Notes under the pieces: generated by a model
Databases searched by the model: none
What the model saw: only the letters and a program-made list of their open reading frames with translations
What the model was told of the DNA's origin: nothing
Program-made: the position numbers and the translations under genes
Source of the DNA: Streptomyces sp. 549
Lineage (GTDB): Bacteria > Actinomycetota > Actinomycetes > Streptomycetales > Streptomycetaceae
Direction of reading: 5' to 3'
DNA length: 64,000 nt
Assembly: GCF_030124175.1 (NCBI RefSeq)
Contig: NZ_JASKMT010000001.1
Coordinates: forward strand, 186,001 to 250,000
In this document: positions 54,981 through 63,472 of the stretch, piece by piece
Layout of the letters: each line of letters opens with the position of its first letter
How positions within the stretch are numbered: the first letter of the stretch is position 1

Positions 54981-56645
54981 TCAGGAGGCGGGCTTGAGGT
55001 TCAGCACCACGTCGAGCGCGTTGGGCTGCGTGGGCTGCGGCGGTGCGTAGGGGTTCGCCTCGGTCGGCCAGCCGGTCCAGTTCTTCGTGGAGTACTCCGC
55101 GCCGATGGGCGCCGCCGCGGTCGGCACCATGGGCGCCTCCTCCACCATGATCTTCTGGAGGGTGTTCAGCGCCTCGGTGCGCACGTCGTCGGTGGTGGCG
55201 TTGGCGTACTCCTTCAGCGCCTTCGTCGCCTCCTTGCTGTCGAAGCGGCCGAAGTTGCCGAGCGGGGCGCTCTTGCCGATCGGTTGGAGCAGCTCGCCGT
55301 CCATGATGTTCTGGTACATGTCGTAGGGCGTGGCACCGCTGTTGGTCCAGTGGAGGGTGGCGTCGAACTCGCCGTTGGAGACGTCCGAGGTCCACGCCTC
55401 AGCGGTCTGCGTCTTGACCTTCGCCTCGATGCCGATCTTCTTGACGTTGTCCTTGATGATCGACAGCCCGGTGATGTAGTCGTTCCAGCCGGCCGGGTCG
55501 GTCAGCGTCATCGTCACCGGCTTGCCGCCGGGGTCCTTGAGCGTGCCGCCGCTGAGCGTGAAGCCGGCGTCCTTGAGCAGCTTCTTGGCACCCTCGACGT
55601 CGACCTTCGTCGTGGCGTCCTTGTACTCCGGTGCGAGGAACGGCTCACCGGCCGGCAGCGGGATGCCGGTGGGGTTGGTGATCTCGGGGTAGAGCGTGGC
55701 CTGCGCCTGAACGTGGATGGCCCGCCGGTCGACGACCATCGCGATGGCCCTGCGCAGCGCCGGGTCGTCCAGCGGCTGCCTGGCGGTGTTGAACCACAGG
55801 CCGTGGATGCCCAGGCCGGAGGGGAACCAGAGCTTGTTGTGCTCGGGGTCCTTGGCGACGTAGAGCTGCTTGTAGTCGGGCATGAACACGAACGACCACT
55901 CGGTCTTGCCGTTCGCCAGGGCTGTGGTCTGGGCGTTGTTGTCGTTGTAGGAGGTGTAGCGCAGCTCCTTGACCTTCGTCTCGCCCTTCCAGTAGTCGGC
56001 GGTGGCGGTGAGCGTCGTGGTCTGCGGCGTGAAGGTCTTCAGCTCGTACGGGCCCGAGCCGACCGGCTCGCGGTTGGGCCAGGTCGCCGGGTCCTCGACG
56101 TCGGCCCAGATGTGCTCGGGTACGACGAACGTCGTGACGATCTTGTTCTGGTTGACGAACTGCGACTCCTTGAAGGTGAGGGTGACGGTGTCGCCCTCGG
56201 CGGTGATGCCGTCGTAGGCGATGGCGTGGCCGTTCAGCGCCTTGTGCTTCTTGACCAGTCCGAAGGTGAAGGCGACGTCCTCGGCGGTGAGCGGCTCGCC
56301 GTCGGACCACTTGGCCTTGCTGTCGATGGTGAAGGAGACTCGGGTGAAGTTGTCCTCCCACTTCCACTCCGACGCGAGCCAGGGCTTGCCCTTCTCGTCC
56401 GGCCGGATGCCGTTGGTCATCACCAGGGGCTCGTAGATCATGTAGCGGTAGCCGAGCGAGGCCCCGGCGGAGGTTCCCAGGAACGGGTTGCTGTTGTTGG
56501 TCTGCGGCCCGTTGGGCATGCCGATCGACAGCGCTCCGGTGGCGGAGTTGCCCGCGCCCGACGTGGTGGGCGAGGAGCAGCCGGCTGCGAGGGCGGTCAC
56601 CGCGGTGGCTGCGGCGATCATCCGGAGGGTGGGCCTGGGGGACAT
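54981..56645 (-). CDS. Substrate-binding lipoprotein, SBP_bac_5 family, probably for beta-gluco-oligosaccharides
   Basis: A 554-residue lipoprotein: signal peptide ending LAAGC, then a low-complexity Ser/Gly/Thr region and the cluster C binding fold. Although this family often binds peptides, the clustered GH1 glycosidase and LacI regulator suggest an oligosaccharide ligand, as in sugar-binding relatives of this family. ATG at 56645 with AAGGAG upstream. Confidence 0.88.
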   Translation of the reverse strand: MSPRPTLRMIAAATAVTALAAGCSSPTTSGAGNSATGALSIGMPNGPQTNNSNPFLGTSAGASLGYRYMIYEPLVMTNGIRPDEKGKPWLASEWKWEDNFTRVSFTIDSKAKWSDGEPLTAEDVAFTFGLVKKHKALNGHAIAYDGITAEGDTVTLTFKESQFVNQNKIVTTFVVPEHIWADVEDPATWPNREPVGSGPYELKTFTPQTTTLTATADYWKGETKVKELRYTSYNDNNAQTTALANGKTEWSFVFMPDYKQLYVAKDPEHNKLWFPSGLGIHGLWFNTARQPLDDPALRRAIAMVVDRRAIHVQAQATLYPEITNPTGIPLPAGEPFLAPEYKDATTKVDVEGAKKLLKDAGFTLSGGTLKDPGGKPVTMTLTDPAGWNDYITGLSIIKDNVKKIGIEAKVKTQTAEAWTSDVSNGEFDATLHWTNSGATPYDMYQNIMDGELLQPIGKSAPLGNFGRFDSKEATKALKEYANATTDDVRTEALNTLQKIMVEEAPMVPTAAAPIGAEYSTKNWTGWPTEANPYAPPQPTQPNALDVVLNLKPAS

Positions 56646-56904
56646 GTCGACTCCTTGGGATGCGAGCGGGTGGTGGCCTGGGGCGTGGTTGGCGGGGGTC
56701 GTCCCTGGGGGCGGACGGGACTGGTTGCCGGGGTCCCGGGCGGGAACGGCGGGGTACGGCGGAGCGGCCGGTGGGCCCGGACGCGGGCAGGCCGGATCGG
56801 CACGTCGCGGGGAGCGCGGTCACGACGCGGAGGCGGGCGGGGCGGTGGAGTACCGCAGGGCGGGTGGGGTGCGGCGAGGGGTGTGGGACGCCTCGGGCTG
56901 CGGG

Positions 56905-57906
56905 TTACGGGCCCGGCGCCGAGCGGCGGACCACAAGTTCGGTGGGCAGGATCGTCGGGCCTGCGGCGGGCGGCGCGCCGCCGAGGTGTTCCAGCAGCAG
57001 CCGCGCCGCGGACTCGCCCATCAGCCGCATGGGCTGACGCACGGTGGTGAGCGGGGGCTCGGTGTGCCGGGCCATCGGGATGTCGTCGAAGCCGACCACG
57101 GCCACGTCGTCCGGCACGTTCCGCCCGGCCGCCCGCACGGCGCGCAGCGCACCGGCGGCGCTGAGGTCGTTGTGGGCGAAGACCGCGTCGAACCCTGTTC
57201 CGTGCCGCATCAGTTGCTGCACGGCAAGGCTGCCTGAGCGTTCGGTGAAGTCGCCCTCGATGACCATCTCCGAGGGGATCTCCACGCCGTGCTCGGCGTA
57301 GGTGGTGCGGAAGCCGGCGAGCCGTTCCCGCGCACAGCCGAAACGCAGCGGCCCGGTGACGACCAGCGGCCTGGTGCGTCCGGTGACCAGCAGGTGGCGG
57401 GCGGCGGACGCGCCTCCGTCGTGATTGGTGGTGACCACGGAGGGGAACTCGGGGTGGTGGCCGCGGTCATCGATCAGGACGGCCGGCAGGCCCTTGCGGT
57501 GCAGCAGCGTGATGGCGGCCAGGGTGTTCTCCGGCTCCACCACGAGCAGCCCGTCGAACGCCCGGGCTGACACCTGGCCGGTGAACCACTCGACGGATTC
57601 CACCCCCCGGTTGCAGGTGAAGAGCAGCAGCCCGTAACCGGCCGCCTCGACGGTGTCCACCACTCCCTGGAGGACCTCACCCATCCACGGCCAGGTGAGG
57701 GACGGCACCAGCATGCCCACCGTGCGGCTGCGCCCGCGGGCGAGTCCCACCGCGCGGGAGCTGGGCACGTAGCCGAGTTCATCGATCACCTCACGAACGC
57801 GGGCGGCCGTCGCCCGGTCCACTTCCGCCTTGGTGTTCAGCACCCGGGAGACCGTGGTCTTGCTGACTCCCGCCGCACGTGCGACATCCGCGATGGTCAC
57901 GCGCAT
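56905..57906 (-). CDS. LacI-family regulator of the beta-glucoside operon
   Basis: A 333-residue repressor. The N-terminal helix-turn-helix VTIADVARAAGVSKTTVSRVLN (2-23), then a periplasmic-binding-like effector domain (about 60-330). It precedes the importer operon in the same direction and is probably cotranscribed. ATG at 57906 behind GGGAGG; an in-frame ATG at 57936 is inside the repeat region. The ligand is likely a beta-glucoside. Confidence 0.93.
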   Translation of the reverse strand: MRVTIADVARAAGVSKTTVSRVLNTKAEVDRATAARVREVIDELGYVPSSRAVGLARGRSRTVGMLVPSLTWPWMGEVLQGVVDTVEAAGYGLLLFTCNRGVESVEWFTGQVSARAFDGLLVVEPENTLAAITLLHRKGLPAVLIDDRGHHPEFPSVVTTNHDGGASAARHLLVTGRTRPLVVTGPLRFGCARERLAGFRTTYAEHGVEIPSEMVIEGDFTERSGSLAVQQLMRHGTGFDAVFAHNDLSAAGALRAVRAAGRNVPDDVAVVGFDDIPMARHTEPPLTTVRQPMRLMGESAARLLLEHLGGAPPAAGPTILPTELVVRRSAPGP

Positions 57907-57936
57907 GAGGGCCTCCCGCGGCGGTGTGGGGTCCAT

Positions 57937-57966
57937 GCCGGTACCGGTACCGGAACCGGTACCGGC
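57937..57966. repeat. CCGGTA repeat cluster, near-palindromic
   Basis: Five CCGGTA/TACCGG-type units in 30 bp, nearly palindromic, 31 bp upstream of the LacI-family start codon. It may be an operator or a simple-sequence expansion. Confidence 0.6.
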
Positions 57967-58026
57967 GTCAGAGCGGGAGTTAACCGGCCCGCCACAGGGG
58001 CGTCAACACTTCACACCGAAGTTGCT

Positions 58027-58040
58027 TGAGAGCGTTCTCA
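58027..58040. promoter_or_regulatory. LacI-type operator
   Basis: TGAGAGCGTTCTCA, a near-perfect palindrome with the central CG typical of LacI/GalR operators, about 120 bp upstream of the LacI-family gene. Autoregulation is expected. Confidence 0.7.
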
Positions 58041-58317
58041 TTCTGCCTGGTGAGGTGATATTGCTTCATTCCTTGAATGGTTAGAGCAACCGAATTCCCC
58101 GATGTCGCAGCCCTGCTCCCGAATCAGCACACGCGGCGAGCGGGTCACCTCGCCGCCGGGACACCCCACTTGGCCCCGCGGCCACAGCCGACTGCGGCGG
58201 GGTCGCGCACCCGACGAGCAGCGTGCATGTTCCCTACGCCGCGGGGATACCCACAAGTAACCGCGGCTGCTTTGATGTGGGCGTCGGCCCCCACCTCACC
58301 CCCCGCAGGGAGTCCCC

Positions 58318-59313
58318 GTGCCGCAGCTGTCCCCGCCTCGCGCTGCCCGAAGAACCGTGATCGCCACCGCGGTCGCCGCCGCGCTGGCCGCCGTCGCCCT
58401 CTCCGCCGCACCGGCCGGAGCCACTTCCGCCACCGCGTCCGAGCCCCGCCTCCAGGTGCTGAGTTACAACGCCTTCCTGTTCAGCAAGTCGCTCTACCCG
58501 AACTGGGGCCAGGACCACCGCGCCCGGGAGATCCCGCGGGCCGAGTGGTTCTCCGGCCACGACGTGGTGGTACTCCAGGAGGCGTTCGACAACGGCACCT
58601 CGGACGCCCTGATGCGCAACGCGGCCGACCGCTACCCGCACCGGACCGGCGTACTGGGCCGGTCCAGGAGCGGCTGGGACGCCACACACGGCTCCTACTC
58701 CTCGCTGACCCCGGAGGACGGCGGGGTGGCGGTGCTCAGCAAGTGGCCCATCGTCCGCAAGGAGCAGTTCGTCTACAAGGACGGGTGCGGATCGGACTGG
58801 TTCTCCAACAAGGGCTTCGTGTACGCGGTGTTGGACGTCGCGGGCACCCGGGTGCATGTGGTGGGCACCCACGCGCAGTCCACCGACCCCGGATGCGCGG
58901 CCGGTGAGGCCCGCCGGGTGCGCAGCTCCCAGTTCCGCCAACTCGACGGCTTCCTGCGGGCCAAGAACATCCCCGCGTCCGAACAGGTCGTGGTCGCCGG
59001 GGACTTCAACGTCGACTCGCACAGCGACGAGTACGCCTCGATGCTCGCCGACGCCGGCCTTGCCGACACCGACAGCCGTTCCGGCCTGCCCCACTCCTTC
59101 GACACCCGCGACAACTCCGTCGCGGCGGAGCGCTATCCGACCGACCCGCGGGAGAACCTGGACCATGTCCTGTACCGCTCCGGGCACGCGCGGCCGGCCG
59201 GCTGGGACAACCACGTCGTCGACGAGCGCTCGGCGCCCTGGACGGTGACCAGTTGGGGCACGTCCTACACGTACCGCAACCTCTCCGACCACTACCCGGT
59301 GATCGGTCGCTGA
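58318..59313 (+). CDS. Secreted sphingomyelinase-like phosphodiesterase (EEP fold)
   Basis: A 331-residue secreted enzyme: signal peptide (1-36, with twin Arg at ARRTV but not a clear Tat motif), then an endonuclease/exonuclease/phosphatase fold with catalytic residues in LSYNAFLF, LQEAF (metal Glu), GTHAQSTD, AGDFNVD and SDHYP. The pattern matches bacterial sphingomyelinase C; whether phosphatidylcholine or sphingomyelin is the substrate is not clear. GTG at 58318 behind AGGGAG. Confidence 0.88.
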   Translation: MPQLSPPRAARRTVIATAVAAALAAVALSAAPAGATSATASEPRLQVLSYNAFLFSKSLYPNWGQDHRAREIPRAEWFSGHDVVVLQEAFDNGTSDALMRNAADRYPHRTGVLGRSRSGWDATHGSYSSLTPEDGGVAVLSKWPIVRKEQFVYKDGCGSDWFSNKGFVYAVLDVAGTRVHVVGTHAQSTDPGCAAGEARRVRSSQFRQLDGFLRAKNIPASEQVVVAGDFNVDSHSDEYASMLADAGLADTDSRSGLPHSFDTRDNSVAAERYPTDPRENLDHVLYRSGHARPAGWDNHVVDERSAPWTVTSWGTSYTYRNLSDHYPVIGR

Positions 59314-59330
59314 CCGGCCCGGTCACGGCA

Positions 59331-59372
59331 CGACGGCTGCCGCCCCGCCGGTGGGCGGGGCGGCAGCCGTCG
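59331..59372. terminator. 19-bp perfect hairpin between convergent genes
   Basis: Arms 59331-59349 and 59354-59372 (CGACGGCTGCCGCCCCGCC and complement) with a GGTG loop, then GTTT. It can end both the phosphodiesterase and MmpL transcripts. Confidence 0.9.
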
Positions 59373-59401
59373 GTTTCGCGTGAACGAGGCACGGACGGCC
59401 G

Positions 59402-61642
59402 TCAGGCGCGGCTGTGCTCCACCTCCGGAGCGCGGGCGCCCGCAGGCGCGGGCGTCAGCCGCTCACCCTCGATGTCGACGGACGGCAGCACCCGGTCCAG
59501 CCACCGCGGCAGCCACCAGGCGGACCGGCCGAGCAGGGCGAGCACCGCCGGCACGATCGCCATGCGCACCACGAAGGCGTCGAAGAAGACCGCGATGGCC
59601 AATCCGAAGCCCATCATCTTCACCATCGGGTCGTTGGAGCCGACGAAGCCCGCGAACACGCTGATCATGATGACGGCGGCAGCCGAGACCACCCGGGCCC
59701 CGTGGGTGAATCCGGTGACGATGGCCTCGCGGGGCTCCTCGCCGTGCACGAACGCCTCCCGCATCCGCGTCACCAGGAAGACCTCGTAGTCCATGGCCAG
59801 TCCGAAGACCACGCCGACCAGGAAGATCGGCGCCATGCTGACCACCGGGCCGGTCTGCTCCACGCCCAGCAGCCCGCCGAGCCAGCCCCACTGGAAGACC
59901 GCCACCACGGCGCCGAACGCGGCGACCACCGAGAGCAGGAAGCCCAGGGCCGCCTTGAGCGGAACCAGGATCGAGCGGAAGACGATCATCAGCAGCAGGA
60001 AGGCGAGACCCACGACCAGGGCCAGGTAGGGCACCAGGGCGTCGTTGAGCTTCGTGGAGAAGTCGACGTTCATGGCGGTGGCACCGGTGACCAGCGTGTC
60101 GGCTCCGGTGGCGTTCCGGGTGTCGTCCGCGGTGTCGCGGATGTCGTGGACCAGCTGCTCGGTCTCGACGCTGCCGGGGTCGCTCGCCGGCACGACGGTG
60201 ATCATCGCGGTGTTCCCCGCCTCGTTGAACTGCGGCGGCGTCACCTGGGCGACGTCGTCCAGTCCGGCGAGCTGCTTGCCGACACGTTCCGCCGCAGCCT
60301 CGGGGTTGTCGCTCTGCCGGGCGTCGACCACGACGAGCAGCGGGCCGTTGAGACCGGGGCCGAAGCTCTCGGACACCATGTCGTAGGCCTTGCGCTGCGT
60401 GCTCTCCGTGGAGCGCGAGCCCTCGTCGGGCATGCCCAGCTCCAGCTGGGTGGCCGGCAGTGCGACCACACCGAGTCCGAGCACCGCGACCACGAGCACC
60501 ATCACCGGGCGGCGCAGCACCAGACGCGCCCAGCGGGTGCCCGCGCTCGGCTTGCCGGCCGGCGTGGCGCTCCCGTCCTTCACCGCCGGATCGGCGGCCC
60601 CGGTACCGGCGGAGGCGGCCGTCTTGCGGAAGGCCTTCCCCAGCACACGGTCTCCGGCGAACCCGAGCAGCGCCGGCACCAGCGAGATCGCCACGAGCAC
60701 CGCGACACCGACGGTGGCGGCGGCGGCCAGGCCCATCTTGGTGAGCAGCGGCACGCCGACGACCGACAGCCCGGCCAGTGCGATGAGCACCGTCAGTCCG
60801 GCGAACACCACAGCGGAACCGGCGGTGCCCACGGCCCGCCCGGCGGCCTCCTCGCCCCCGTGGCCCTCCGCCCGTTCGGCGCGGTAGCGGGACACGATGA
60901 AGAGGGCGTAGTCGATACCGACCGCGAGCCCGATCATGGCGGCCAGGACGGAGGTGACACCCGACAGTTCCAGGACGGGCGCCAGTGCCACGATGCCGCC
61001 CACACCGATACCCAGGCCGACAAGCGCGGTGACCAGCGGCAGACCGGCGGCGACCAGCGATCCCAGGGTGATGACGAGGACCAGCGCGGCCACGAACACG
61101 CCGATGACCTCGCCGCTGCCGGTCTGCGGTTCGGCTTCGAGAGCGGTCCCGCCCGCCTCCGCCTGAAGTCCGTTGTCGCGGGCGTAGTCGGTGGCGGACA
61201 GCAGCGCGTCCTGCGACTCCTCGCTGACCTCACCGAGCGGCACACCGAAGTTGACCGTGGCGAAGCCGGTCGAGCCGTCCTGACTGACCGCCTTCGAGGT
61301 GAACGGGTCGATCACCTCGGTGACTTCCGGGTCGCGGCCCAGGCGTTCCACGGTCCGTTCCACCGCGGCCTTGGCCTCGCCCTCGGTGAGGGGCGAGCCG
61401 TCGGTGGTACGCAGGACGATGCGGGCGCTGGCCCCGTCGGCCTGCATGCCCGGGTAGCGCTCGTCCAGCAGGTCGAACGCCCGCTGGGCCTCGGTGCCCG
61501 GGATGGAGGCGGACATGCCGGGAGTGGAGGCGGCTGTGGCGGCCCCCAGGCCGACAACCGCGAGCAGGGCCACCCATATCAGGGTGACAAGCCGTCGTCG
61601 CACGAAGGCGAAACGGCCGAGTGACTGGAGGAGCGAGGCCAC
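59402..61642 (-). CDS. MmpL-family (RND) transporter
   Basis: A 746-residue exporter with 12 predicted helices and two large extracytoplasmic domains. The paired proton-relay residues sit in GLAVGIDYALFIVSRYR and GLAMDYEVFLVTRMRE. The family moves lipids or drugs across the membrane. GTG at 61642 behind GGGAG. The TetR gene lies upstream, 108 bp away, in the same direction and is the likely repressor. Confidence 0.93.
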   Translation of the reverse strand: MASLLQSLGRFAFVRRRLVTLIWVALLAVVGLGAATAASTPGMSASIPGTEAQRAFDLLDERYPGMQADGASARIVLRTTDGSPLTEGEAKAAVERTVERLGRDPEVTEVIDPFTSKAVSQDGSTGFATVNFGVPLGEVSEESQDALLSATDYARDNGLQAEAGGTALEAEPQTGSGEVIGVFVAALVLVITLGSLVAAGLPLVTALVGLGIGVGGIVALAPVLELSGVTSVLAAMIGLAVGIDYALFIVSRYRAERAEGHGGEEAAGRAVGTAGSAVVFAGLTVLIALAGLSVVGVPLLTKMGLAAAATVGVAVLVAISLVPALLGFAGDRVLGKAFRKTAASAGTGAADPAVKDGSATPAGKPSAGTRWARLVLRRPVMVLVVAVLGLGVVALPATQLELGMPDEGSRSTESTQRKAYDMVSESFGPGLNGPLLVVVDARQSDNPEAAAERVGKQLAGLDDVAQVTPPQFNEAGNTAMITVVPASDPGSVETEQLVHDIRDTADDTRNATGADTLVTGATAMNVDFSTKLNDALVPYLALVVGLAFLLLMIVFRSILVPLKAALGFLLSVVAAFGAVVAVFQWGWLGGLLGVEQTGPVVSMAPIFLVGVVFGLAMDYEVFLVTRMREAFVHGEEPREAIVTGFTHGARVVSAAAVIMISVFAGFVGSNDPMVKMMGFGLAIAVFFDAFVVRMAIVPAVLALLGRSAWWLPRWLDRVLPSVDIEGERLTPAPAGARAPEVEHSRA

Positions 61643-61750
61643 GAAGTGACTCCCGTCGATAGGCGTGACGGACCGCCCCGGCGGCTGAGCGGCGGCCGGG
61701 TCGGGCGGTGCGGACGGTGGGGTGGTGGCGGCCCGGGGCGGCCGCCGGGG

Positions 61751-62362
61751 TCAGAGGCCCAGCATCGGCAGGACCACGGTGTCGACGAACCGCACGAGGA
61801 AGTCCTCGTCGGCTTCCTCCGCGTCGATGATCGGGCGGGCGAGCAGCACACCGAAGAACATGTGCGGCAGGTACTCGGCGGCCGGCGGGACGTCGTCCAT
61901 CTCGCCGCGCTCGACCGAGCGCCGCAGCAGCGCCCGGAACTCGACGAGTTCGGGCTCCACCAGCGACTCGCGGATGATGCGGGCCAGTTCGGCGTCGCCC
62001 TGCATGGCGTGCCCGAGGGCACGCAGCAGCGCGGTGTCCTGCACGGCGTCCCGCGCGGCCCAGCGAGCCAGCATGCGCAGGTCCTCGGCGAGGCTTCCGG
62101 TGTCCAGGTCGGCGAGGGGCGGGGGCGGCGAGCCGCAACCGCCCAGCGCGGCGGCGACCAGTTGGGGCTTGCCTCCCCACTGCCGGTAGAGCGTCGCCTT
62201 GCTGGACCTGGTCCGCGCGGCCACGGCGTCCATGGTGAGCGCCTCGTACCCCACGTCCCTGAGCAGGTCGAGCACGGCCTCGTACAGCTCCTGCTCGCGT
62301 TCCGGGGTGAGCTTGCTGCGGCTGCCCCGGCGGGCGGTCCCGTCAGCGGTCGGTGCGGTCAT
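61751..62362 (-). CDS. TetR-family regulator
   Basis: A 203-residue repressor. The helix-turn-helix is ALTMDAVAARTRSSKATLYRQW (about 41-62), followed by a TetR_C ligand domain (AARDAVQDTALLRALGHAMQ...). It probably controls mmpL and itself through the palindromes upstream. ATG at 62362. Confidence 0.92.
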   Translation of the reverse strand: MTAPTADGTARRGSRSKLTPEREQELYEAVLDLLRDVGYEALTMDAVAARTRSSKATLYRQWGGKPQLVAAALGGCGSPPPPLADLDTGSLAEDLRMLARWAARDAVQDTALLRALGHAMQGDAELARIIRESLVEPELVEFRALLRRSVERGEMDDVPPAAEYLPHMFFGVLLARPIIDAEEADEDFLVRFVDTVVLPMLGL

Positions 62363-62394
62363 CGGATGTGCGCCTCACGGGTTCGCCGGATCAT

Positions 62395-62407
62395 CGAAAC
62401 GGTTTCG
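62395..62407. promoter_or_regulatory. TetR-type operator CGAAAC-G-GTTTCG
   Basis: Perfect 6-1-6 palindrome, part of a wider CATCGA...TCGATG repeat, 33 bp upstream of the TetR start. Likely TetR autoregulatory site. Confidence 0.75.
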
Positions 62408-62446
62408 TCTCGATGAGAGTAACCAGGCGCCCCATCGAAACGCAAG

Positions 62447-62474
62447 CGGATCGATACTACTGCGTATCGATCCG
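62447..62474. promoter_or_regulatory. 11-6-11 inverted repeat with an extra half-site
   Basis: CGGATCGATAC (62447-62457), TACTGC, GTATCGATCCG (62464-62474) is perfect; a third GTATCGAT follows at 62480-62487, and ATCGAAACG lies at 62434. These share the ATCGA core with the 62395 operator, so the same regulator may bind cooperatively. Confidence 0.75.
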
Positions 62475-62608
62475 AAGGCGTATCGATATGTTCACGTTCC
62501 CGAAGGGGTCGGCAGCGCGCGGGACCGCGCACCCGGGCTGCGCTACCGGCCCGCCACCTCCTTCGAACACGCACGTCACAGCGCCGGGAGGTTTCACCGT
62601 CCCGGTGA

Positions 62609-62623
62609 GACAGCAATACTGTC
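62609..62623. promoter_or_regulatory. MerR-type operator GACAG-CAATA-CTGTC
   Basis: A perfect 5-5-5 inverted repeat overlapping a possible -10 TACTGT, 45 bp upstream of the MerR gene. It is likely an autoregulatory site. Confidence 0.65.
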
Positions 62624-62667
62624 CAACACCGGAGGCACAGGTGCGGCAGAGGGAGAGGACGGTACGG

Positions 62668-63417
62668 ATGACGCAGCAGGCGGAGAGCACGGACCTGACC
62701 GTGGACGAGCTGGCCGCCCGGGCGGGTGTCACCGTGCGCACCATCCGCTTCTACAGCACCCGGGGGCTGCTGCCGCCCCCGCAGATCGGCCCCCGGCGGG
62801 TCGGCCGCTACGGTCCCGACCACCTCTCCCGCTTGGCGCTCATCGAGGAGTTGCAGAGCCAGGGCATGACGCTGGCCGCCATCGAGCGCTATGTGCAGCA
62901 CCTGCCCGAGGACCTGACCAGCCACGAACTGGCCATCCACCGGGCCCTGGTGGCGTCCTGGATGCCCGACAGCGCCGACCAGGTGACACGGGAGCAACTG
63001 CGCCGCCGCTGCGGACGCGACCTCGCGGACGACGACGTCGAGCGGCTGCGGGCGATGAGCGTGGTGGAGCCCACCGACGATCCGGAGGTCTTCCTCGTCG
63101 ACCCGGGGCTGCTGCCGCTGGGCGTGCGCCTGCTGGACGTGCCGATCTCGCTGGAGTCCATCCTTGCCGCCCGCCGGGTGCTGCTGGAACACACCACGCA
63201 GGCGGCCCGCGAGCTGAGCCGGCTGTTCCGGGACGAAGTCTGGGAGCCCTACCGGGAACAGGACCCGGCGCCCGAGCAGGTGGAGCACATGAAGTCACTC
63301 TCGGCCCACATGCAGCCGCTGGTGGTGCAGGCGCTGCTGACCACCTTCCAGCGCTCGCTCAAGAAGGAGCTGCGGCACACGTTCCCGCAGGAACACCCTC
63401 CCCGCTTGGGGCACTGA
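62668..63417 (+). CDS. MerR-family regulator, likely of fatty-acid oxidation
   Basis: A 249-residue regulator. The MerR helix-turn-helix is DELAARAGVTVRTIRFYSTRGLLPPP (12-37), with a long C-terminal domain lacking Cys ligands, so it is not a metal or redox sensor. It is convergent with a fatty-acid beta-oxidation gene, and regulators of this type control acyl-CoA catabolism in actinobacteria. ATG at 62668 with GGGAGAGG upstream. Confidence 0.88.
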   Translation: MTQQAESTDLTVDELAARAGVTVRTIRFYSTRGLLPPPQIGPRRVGRYGPDHLSRLALIEELQSQGMTLAAIERYVQHLPEDLTSHELAIHRALVASWMPDSADQVTREQLRRRCGRDLADDDVERLRAMSVVEPTDDPEVFLVDPGLLPLGVRLLDVPISLESILAARRVLLEHTTQAARELSRLFRDEVWEPYREQDPAPEQVEHMKSLSAHMQPLVVQALLTTFQRSLKKELRHTFPQEHPPRLGH

Positions 63418-63452
63418 CCGCCCCTCCCCCACGCCGGGGGCGGGAGGGGCGG
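63418..63452. terminator. 11-bp hairpin between convergent genes
   Basis: CCGCCCCTCCC (63418-63428) and GGGAGGGGCGG (63442-63452) with a 13-nt loop, between the MerR gene end (63417) and the FadB-type gene end (63473). Confidence 0.7.
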
Positions 63453-63472
63453 CGGGCGTGCCCGTGCGGTGG

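Larger units (their letters stand above)
57907..58317. other. 411-bp divergent region with LacI-type operators
   Basis: Promoter region of lacI-type gene (minus) and the phosphodiesterase (plus). It contains the two operators listed separately and a CCCACA/TGTGGG inverted repeat (58250-58281). I see no gene. Confidence 0.5.
62363..62667. other. 305-bp divergent region dense in operators
   Basis: Between the TetR and MerR genes. It contains a 6-1-6 palindrome, an 11-6-11 inverted repeat with a third half-site, and a MerR-type inverted repeat, all listed separately. I see no gene. Confidence 0.6.
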
